Of a stretch of 11,093 bases of DNA, positions 6,967-11,093 are shown one piece after another. This DNA comes from Acidobacteriota bacterium (GTDB lineage: Bacteria > Acidobacteriota > Terriglobia > Terriglobales > Acidobacteriaceae), in contig QIAS01000364.1 of NCBI GenBank assembly GCA_003225615.1, forward strand, positions 1 through 11,093. Reading direction: 5' to 3'. Positions within the stretch are counted from its first letter, which is position 1; every line of letters starts with the position of its first letter. The position numbers and the translations under genes are program-made. A model generated the notes under the pieces. It saw only the letters and a program-made list of their open reading frames with translations, did not search any database and was not told the origin of the DNA.

Positions 6967-7574
6967 ATGAGGTTCGATCTTTGCGGCGGCACTGGATCCT
7001 GTGGTCGGTCGCCGCGCTGTTAGCGGTTGCGGCAGTCTGCCTGATTCTAATCTCGGCAAAAATTGTGCGCGAGGCCTCGCGCGAAGAAGTGCGTCCGGTG
7101 GACGCGATCGTCGTGTTTGGCGCTGCTGAATATGCCGGGCGTCCGTCTCCGGTGTTGCGGGCGCGGCTGGATCATGCTTTTGACTTATTCCAGCAGGGAG
7201 TGGCCCCCGTTGTCATCACCACCGGAGGCTCCGGGGAAGATCCAAACTACAGCGAGGGAGGGGTTGGCCGCGACTACCTGATGCGGCGTGGCATCCCTGA
7301 GCGCAACCTGATTGCAGAAACGCAGAGCTCGGACAGCGCCCAATCCGCACAGCGAGTGGCTGTCATCATGCGGGCCAATGGCATGCACACTTGTTTAGCG
7401 GTCAGCGACGAGTACCACGTCTTCCGGATTAAACGGTTACTTGAAGACCAGGGACTCCACGTGTATGTGGCTCCTCGCCTCGGCTCGCGCCCGCACACGC
7501 GCTGGCAACGCGCTATGGCCGTGCTGCGGGAATCGGTCAGCTATTTGCTTTGGCGGCTGCATGTGCCGGTGTGA
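6963..7574 (+). CDS. DUF218 (YdcF/SanA/ElyC-like) membrane-anchored protein
   Basis: A 203-residue protein with a positively charged N-terminus (RSLRRH), one membrane segment at about 11-31, and a DUF218 domain from about residue 44, probably on the outer face of the inner membrane. Conserved features include the first strand DAIVVFGAAEYAGRPSP (47-63), RLDHAFDLFQQG (68-79), ITTGGSGED (85-93), SEGGVGRDYL (97-106), GIPERNLIAE (110-119) and VSDEYHVFRIKRLL (147-160). Family members SanA and ElyC are linked in Enterobacteria to envelope or peptidoglycan integrity, but their biochemical activity is unsettled, so none is assigned here. The ATG overlaps the tsaC stop by 4 bp, implying translational coupling. 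A period-7 repeat begins 6 bp after its stop. Confidence 0.85.
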   Translation: MNEVRSLRRHWILWSVAALLAVAAVCLILISAKIVREASREEVRPVDAIVVFGAAEYAGRPSPVLRARLDHAFDLFQQGVAPVVITTGGSGEDPNYSEGGVGRDYLMRRGIPERNLIAETQSSDSAQSAQRVAVIMRANGMHTCLAVSDEYHVFRIKRLLEDQGLHVYVAPRLGSRPHTRWQRAMAVLRESVSYLLWRLHVPV

Positions 7575-7580
7575 AGGACT

Positions 7581-7608
7581 GTACCCAGTACCGGGTGCCG
7601 AATACCGA
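7581..7608. repeat. Degenerate period-7 tandem repeat, four units
   Basis: Four consecutive heptamers read GTACCCA, GTACCGG, GTGCCGA and ATACCGA, sharing the pattern RTRCC followed by two variable bases. They sit 6 bp after the stop of the DUF218 gene. The remaining 141 bp up to the next gene (7609-7749) hold a good Shine-Dalgarno sequence, GGAGG at 7740-7744, but no convincing promoter boxes, terminator or small gene. The degenerate match makes chance a possibility, though the period equals that of the other repeats in the window. Confidence 0.5.
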
Positions 7609-7749
7609 GAAAAGCACGCCCGGGTTCGTTATAAGAAAGGCCGAATATCTCAGCATGGCATTCATTCAGTACTTCGTCATTGATACTGATCTTGCGCCTT
7701 TCTGCGCCGACTGTTCATCTGACATTATGTTCGACTTCTGGAGGCGGGC

Positions 7750-8271
7750 ATGAGTGATCTGCGTTATCCGATTGGAAAGTTCATATTTGACGGGGCCACA
7801 GAGAAGCAGCGAAATCAATTCATTGATGACATCGAGCAGGCTCCACCGAATTTGCGGACGGCTGTAGCTGGCCTTTCTGCAGAGGAACTCGATACACCCT
7901 ATCGTCCGGGAGGGTGGACGGTGCGCCAGGTTGTGCATCACGTTCCGGACAGCCACATCAATTCGTACGTGCGCTTTAAGCTTGCATTGACCGAGGGCGA
8001 ACCAACCATCAAGCCTTACCAGGAAGATCGCTGGGCTGAGCTGGGGGAGGCGCGTTCAGCTCCGATTGAGGTATCGCTGGCTCTGCTGGAGGCGTTACAT
8101 AAACGTTGGGTACTGATGCTGCGATCTATTAAGAACGAGGATTGGAAGCGTTCTTTTCGTCATCCTGAGTTGGGCCTGGTCAGCTTGGAGAAGAATTTGG
8201 CGCTCTATGCCTGGCACGGCAAGCATCACGTGGCGCATATAACCGGATTGCGAACGCGGATGGGTTGGTAG
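7750..8271 (+). CDS. YfiT/DinB-superfamily putative metal-dependent transferase or hydrolase
   Basis: A 173-residue four-helix-bundle protein whose whole length matches the YfiT group of the DinB superfamily. Characteristic stretches are LRYPIGKF at the start, YRPGGWTVRQVVHHVPDSHINSY (51-73), LALTEGEPTIKPY (78-90), LLEALHKRW (112-120), HPELG (138-142) and YAWHGKHHVAHI (153-164). Histidines 63/64, 159/160 and 163 are positioned to hold the single divalent metal ion (nickel in the Bacillus subtilis YfiT structure). DinB members include thiol transferases for bacillithiol or mycothiol, so thiol-S-transfer or detoxification is plausible, but the substrate is not determined here. The ATG is preceded by GGAGG with a 5-nt gap. 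It converges on the cyclase gene 30 bp away and has no obvious operon partner. Confidence 0.9.
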   Translation: MSDLRYPIGKFIFDGATEKQRNQFIDDIEQAPPNLRTAVAGLSAEELDTPYRPGGWTVRQVVHHVPDSHINSYVRFKLALTEGEPTIKPYQEDRWAELGEARSAPIEVSLALLEALHKRWVLMLRSIKNEDWKRSFRHPELGLVSLEKNLALYAWHGKHHVAHITGLRTRMGW

Positions 8272-8301
8272 GAAGGTCCTCCGTCGAAACTCGCTACTCT
8301 G

Positions 8302-9090
8302 TTAGCGGACTAATGCCATAATCCGCACTGGACCGCCCGATCCACCCGCCAGCTTCATGGGTGCAACCACCGCCATCGTGCCCGTAGCCGGTGTCCGATC
8401 GAGATTGGCTACGTTCTCCAGGTGATAAAGTCCGTGTCCCAAACTGTACTGATGCACCTCAAAATTCTTCGACGGCCCGTAATCTATGCTTAGCGTATCA
8501 ATCCCCAGACCGACGACACTCCGTGCTTGTACCAGGAATTTCGCGGCTTCCAGGGAAAAGCCAGGAAAATGCATGACGCCCTTGGCATCCGCGTTGCGGT
8601 AACGATCCGCCAGGTTCCAGCGTGACTCCCAGCCGGTGTTTGCCATCACGAGCGCACCAGGCGGGATCTGGCCATTGACTTCTTCCCAGCGGGCAATGTC
8701 TTGGACCGAGAGCTGGTAATCAGGATTGTTGTGTACGTTGTCGTTTATCGCGATCACGACCAGGGGCGCTACCAGTCGTTCGACAGGAATTTGGTCGACT
8801 GTCCAACTGCCCGGCGCAAAATGCGCAGGAGCATCAATGTGGGTGCCAAAATGCTCGGGCAGAGAAATGTTGCGGGCAAAGTACTTATCTTTCTCGATGG
8901 TTGCTACCGTTCTTACCTGATATGCGGCATTCTCTCCAGCTTCGTAGGTGGGTACGTTCGGGTTAACCGTATGGGTCAGGTCGATCACTCCGCGAAAGCC
9001 GACGGGCGAGCTGGCATCCGGATGCCGTTGCGCAAACAGGAACAACGCTAGTGCGAATACATAACCGATGATGAAAGTTTTGAATTTCAT
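8302..9090 (-). CDS. Exported cyclase-family (kynurenine formamidase-like) metal hydrolase
   Basis: A 262-residue protein of the Cyclase family (PF04199), which includes kynurenine formamidase and other metal-dependent amidases or lactone hydrolases. The metal-binding signature is intact: H80, then GTH (82-84), D86, P88, H90 and F91. Further family features are VIDLTHTVNPNVPTY (35-49), GALVMANTGWESRW (144-157), HFPGFSLEAAKFL (174-186) and GLGIDTLSIDYG (195-206). The N-terminus MKFKTFIIGYVFALALFLFAQ is a signal peptide or membrane anchor, so the enzyme should act outside the cytoplasm. That makes a role in cytoplasmic tryptophan catabolism unlikely, and no kyn genes are nearby. The ATG at 9088-9090 has AGGA five nt upstream. 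The true substrate is unknown. Confidence 0.9.
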   Translation of the reverse strand: MKFKTFIIGYVFALALFLFAQRHPDASSPVGFRGVIDLTHTVNPNVPTYEAGENAAYQVRTVATIEKDKYFARNISLPEHFGTHIDAPAHFAPGSWTVDQIPVERLVAPLVVIAINDNVHNNPDYQLSVQDIARWEEVNGQIPPGALVMANTGWESRWNLADRYRNADAKGVMHFPGFSLEAAKFLVQARSVVGLGIDTLSIDYGPSKNFEVHQYSLGHGLYHLENVANLDRTPATGTMAVVAPMKLAGGSGGPVRIMALVR

Positions 9091-9104
9091 TAATTCCTGC
9101 GGAG

Positions 9105-9131
9105 CTTCCGTTTCTGTGTGACGAACGGAAG
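9105..9131. promoter_or_regulatory. Inverted repeat just upstream of the cyclase gene
   Basis: CTTCCGTT (9105-9112) and AACGGAAG (9124-9131) form a perfect 8-bp inverted repeat with an 11-nt spacer. The repeat begins 14 bp before the cyclase start codon and adjoins its ribosome binding site. It could be an operator, or an mRNA hairpin influencing initiation. I found no clear promoter boxes. Confidence 0.35.
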
Positions 9132-9202
9132 GAGCTCTGGCACCTAATTGGGATGCCTGTTTGTGCTCCCTGGTTTCTGATTTTCATTCTCGCGTCCGGC
9201 CG

Positions 9203-9220
9203 AAAAAGGTTCAACGAACC
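9203..9220 (-). terminator. Probable intrinsic terminator after the DUF92 gene
   Basis: On the minus strand GGTTC pairs with GAACC around a 3-nt GTT loop (plus coordinates 9208-9220), followed immediately by five T residues (9203-9207). This is a small but canonical stem-loop plus T-run, 62 bp after the DUF92 stop. It would separate DUF92 transcription from the cyclase gene downstream. The stem is only 5 bp, so termination may be partial. Confidence 0.45.
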
Positions 9221-9226
9221 GAGGGA

Positions 9227-9260
9227 CATGGCCACAGGTTATGAGGAAATGTTGGCCATG
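9227..9260. repeat. 8-bp inverted repeat downstream of the DUF92 gene
   Basis: CATGGCCA (9227-9234) and TGGCCATG (9253-9260) are perfect inverted copies separated by 18 bp. Each arm also contains the palindrome TGGCCA. The pair lies between the DUF92 stop and the probable terminator. It may help form the 3' end of the DUF92 transcript or be a protein-binding site. Confidence 0.4.
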
Positions 9261-9282
9261 ATTTAAGAGAAGCTGGATTCCC

Positions 9283-10047
9283 TCAGTGCAGCAACCTGAC
9301 CAAGAGCGCCGCGGCGCCGGCGGCGATCAGCGTACTTAGAAAATTGACCGCGTCGTTGTTGAGAATGCCTTTACGTTCCAACGCTGCTCCGAGAAGACTG
9401 TCGGCTATCATCCCCAGAACCGCGGACAGGGTGACGATCCAAAACCACTGCCAGGTAAGAAGACCAACAGCAAGACAAACCAAGCTGATGGCGGTAGCGG
9501 CGAGAACACCGGCAATTGTGCCCGGGAAACTGATGCCGCCATCGGTCCCGGCCGGTACTTCCTCCCAGGTCGTAATCAGCACGGCGCGTTCTTTGGAGGC
9601 CTGTCCATATTCGCTGGAGACGGTGTCCGCGGCAGCTTCGCCTAGCGCCGCCGCGACTGCCGCGATGAAAATTGGAGCGCTCGTAATGCCGTAGAGTAGG
9701 GCGGCAAAAGCTGCCATTCCCAAATTCGCCAGCACTTGCGAAGCAGTCCTGCCATCTTTTTTTTCGGCCGTGCCTCTTTGCTCTTTGCGGGCGTAACCCA
9801 ATCGCGTCGTCAGCCAAGCGAGAAGAAAAACGCAGACGAGCGCGATAAAAGCGCCAGGGCCGAGCGCGAGATAGAGAATAAAAGAAACTACCGCGCCCGC
9901 TACGCTTCCCGTTGAGCTGACACCTCGAATCAGGCGGGCGAGGGTAGCAAAGGCGAGCGTGATCAGGACCGCCATCGCCAAGCGACGAGCACCGGGTAGG
10001 ACCATGCCCAGCAAAACGAAATGGAGCCGGTAAAAGGCGGGGAACAT
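9283..10047 (-). CDS. DUF92 integral membrane protein
   Basis: A 254-residue polytopic membrane protein with about six hydrophobic segments. The DUF92 family motifs are intact: GRTASQVLANLG (99-110), AAALGEAAADTVSSEYG (132-148), PAGTDGGISFPGTIAG (165-180) and IADSLLGAALERKGILNNDAVNFLST (214-239). The plant family member VTE6 is a phytyl-phosphate kinase acting in tocopherol and prenyl-lipid metabolism, so prenyl-phosphate phosphorylation is a possible role, but bacterial function is not established. I chose the ATG at 10045-10047 because GGGGAAAG lies just upstream. An ATG at 10077 or a TTG at 10152 would add 10 or 35 residues; the TTG extension looks non-coding. It is divergent from ku across a 175-bp region and ends before a probable terminator. 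Confidence 0.88.
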   Translation of the reverse strand: MFPAFYRLHFVLLGMVLPGARRLAMAVLITLAFATLARLIRGVSSTGSVAGAVVSFILYLALGPGAFIALVCVFLLAWLTTRLGYARKEQRGTAEKKDGRTASQVLANLGMAAFAALLYGITSAPIFIAAVAAALGEAAADTVSSEYGQASKERAVLITTWEEVPAGTDGGISFPGTIAGVLAATAISLVCLAVGLLTWQWFWIVTLSAVLGMIADSLLGAALERKGILNNDAVNFLSTLIAAGAAALLVRLLH

Positions 10048-10178
10048 TGCTGCTTTCCCCGGCACACCACAACTCATGGTGCTGCTACAATCTACACTAC
10101 ATTCCCTCGTGCTTTTTCTTGGTGTTCCCCCACTCTGGGTTACTGCATCCAATTCCAGTTTGTGGGTTAGACTCAGTA

Positions 10179-10198
10179 CTCTGGCGCGGCTCTGGCGC
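10179..10198. promoter_or_regulatory. Direct repeat in the DUF92-ku divergent region
   Basis: CTCTGGCGC occurs at 10179-10187 and again at 10190-10198, an 11-bp spacing close to one helical turn. It is 24 bp upstream of the ku start. Such phasing would suit a factor binding one DNA face. The rest of this 175-bp region (10048-10222) must hold promoters for both genes, but I cannot point to convincing -35/-10 pairs. Confidence 0.25.
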
Positions 10199-10222
10199 CT
10201 AACTGACTTGGGGTGAACTACT

Positions 10223-11068
10223 ATGGCGGCCTCCGTCTGGTCTGGTTATCTTACCTTCGGTTTGATTTCTATGCCGGTCCGTCTTTTCTCCGGCGCTCGC
10301 GGTTCCAGCATTTCCTTCAACATGCTGCATCGTACTGACCTGCGGCGGATCAAGCAGCAGCTGATCTGTTCTGAGGAAGGCACACCTGTCAGCCGCGACG
10401 AAATCGTCAAGGGCTACGAGTATCGCAAGGATGAGTACGTCGTTATCGAGCCCGAAGAAATTAAGAAGATCGAGCCCAAGACCGCGAAGGCGATGGAGAT
10501 TCTCGAATTCGTGAAAGCCAGTGAAGTAGACCCGGTGTATTTCGAGTCTTCCTACTTCATGGTTCCAGAAGAAGCCGGCCGCCGGCCCTATGCACTGCTC
10601 ACCAAGGCTCTGGAGGAAAGTGAGTTCTACGGAATCGCCAAGCTCACCATGCACAATCGCGAGTACACGGTATTCATTCGCCCCCACGAAGGTGGACTGA
10701 TGCTGCACACCATGTACTACGCTGAGGAGGTCCGCAAAGTAAAAGAGTTTGGCGCTCCCGACGTCGAACTCAAAGAGCAGGAAGTTAAAGTTGCACATCA
10801 ACTGATCGAAGCCCTGGCGGACGAATGGAATCCGGAGAAGTATCACGACGAGTTCCAGGAAAACTTGAAGAAACTCATCGAAACCAAGTTGGAAGGCGGA
10901 CAAATCGCCGAGGTCGAAAAGCCAAAGAAGCTGGCGCCGGTGGTGGATCTAATGTCGGCCCTGAAGCAAAGCCTGGCACAGACGGAAGGAAGAAAGAAGC
11001 CAGCGGCTGCGGCTACCGCGGCACGGGAAGCCGCTCCTGCGCGCAAGCCGGGCCGAAAGAGGGCGTGA
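10223..11068 (+). CDS. ku: Ku protein for non-homologous end joining
   Basis: The 281-residue product is a bacterial Ku, which forms a ring-like homodimer on DNA double-strand ends and recruits the ligase LigD. Features: N-terminal WSGYLTFGLISMPVRLFS (6-23), FNMLHRTDLRRIKQQ (32-46), GYEYRKDEYVVIEPEEI (64-80), VDPVYFESSYFMVPEE (102-117), AKLTMHNREYTVFIRP (139-154), and the core end (about 190-225). VVDLMSALKQSL (240-251) lies in the conserved minimal C-terminus where LigD interaction is expected. Residues 257-281 form a Lys/Arg/Ala/Pro-rich extension, like the basic tails that bind DNA in other bacterial Ku proteins. The ATG has GGGGTGA 6 nt upstream. No ligD is present in the window. The gene is complete, and a heptamer repeat follows its stop. 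Confidence 0.97.
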   Translation: MAASVWSGYLTFGLISMPVRLFSGARGSSISFNMLHRTDLRRIKQQLICSEEGTPVSRDEIVKGYEYRKDEYVVIEPEEIKKIEPKTAKAMEILEFVKASEVDPVYFESSYFMVPEEAGRRPYALLTKALEESEFYGIAKLTMHNREYTVFIRPHEGGLMLHTMYYAEEVRKVKEFGAPDVELKEQEVKVAHQLIEALADEWNPEKYHDEFQENLKKLIETKLEGGQIAEVEKPKKLAPVVDLMSALKQSLAQTEGRKKPAAAATAAREAAPARKPGRKRA

Positions 11069-11076
11069 GAAAACCG

Positions 11077-11090
11077 CAGTTGGCAGTTGG
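11077..11090. repeat. Start of a period-7 repeat after ku, cut by the window end
   Basis: CAGTTGG is present twice in tandem (11077-11083 and 11084-11090), and the next unit begins CAC before the window ends. It lies 8 bp after the ku stop codon. The total number of units cannot be seen. The period matches the other two heptamer-type repeats in intergenic positions here. Confidence 0.5.
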
Positions 11091-11093
11091 CAC

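Noticed and set aside
7680..7732. Possible sigma-70 promoter for the YfiT-like gene
   Set aside because: TTGATA and TTGCGC occur, but no -10-like hexamer lies at a usual 16-18 bp spacing, so I did not list it.
8292..8307. Small CGCTA/TAGCG stem between the converging YfiT-like and cyclase genes
   Set aside because: The 5-bp stem lacks a T-run on either side and overlaps the cyclase stop; it is too weak to call a terminator.
9371..10072. 233-codon minus-strand frame overlapping the DUF92 gene
   Set aside because: It lies in another frame of the same strand as DUF92, is Arg/Ser-rich without family motifs, and the DUF92 frame carries all the conserved residues.
10199..10903. Long minus-strand open frame (234 codons) opposite ku
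   Set aside because: It is wholly antisense to a well-conserved Ku gene, shows no recognisable domain, and its length follows from the codon usage of the opposite strand.

Overview
This is about 11 kb of gene-dense bacterial DNA with moderately high GC and short intergenic gaps. No rRNA, tRNA, CRISPR array, transposase or phage gene was recognised. The gene families suggest an Acidobacteriota chromosome, perhaps near Koribacter or other Terriglobia. The clues are the short pseudo-receiver, the cNMP-DUF1003 protein, the A/P-rich protein at the left edge, the SpoIIE phosphatase with a GAF domain, a Ku gene, and 7-bp-period intergenic repeats. The assignment is inferred from family resemblance only; no database search was possible.

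Left half (1-6164). A truncated plus-strand gene (2-553) converges on a run of six minus-strand genes, read from 6164 down to 580. In transcription order these are: a cNMP-binding/DUF1003 membrane protein broken by a frameshift, a TrmH/SpoU-family RNA 2'-O-methyltransferase, the AAA+ ATPase RarA, a GAF-SpoIIE (PP2C-type) phosphatase, a degenerate response-regulator receiver, and a small YccU-type CoA-binding protein. The phosphatase and pseudo-receiver are almost contiguous and are the best candidate functional pair.

Middle (6165-8271). From a divergent intergenic region, a TTG-started Sua5/YrdC/TsaC threonylcarbamoyl-AMP synthase runs rightward and overlaps a membrane-anchored DUF218 (YdcF/SanA-like) gene by ATGA. 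A period-7 repeat follows, then a YfiT/DinB-type metal-dependent transferase or hydrolase.

Right half (8302-11093). Two minus-strand genes follow: an exported cyclase-family (kynurenine formamidase-like) protein and a DUF92 integral membrane protein. A probable terminator separates them. DUF92 is divergent from a plus-strand Ku gene of bacterial non-homologous end joining, whose LigD partner is not in the window.

Most genes are ordinary housekeeping or accessory genes. The least explained structure is a set of period-7 repeats in three gaps. One is an inverted pair forming a near-perfect 30-bp stem between the RNA methyltransferase gene and rarA, one follows the DUF218 gene, and one begins just after ku at the window edge. 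The other item worth checking is the frameshift in the cNMP-DUF1003 gene, which may be a real pseudogene or a sequence error.
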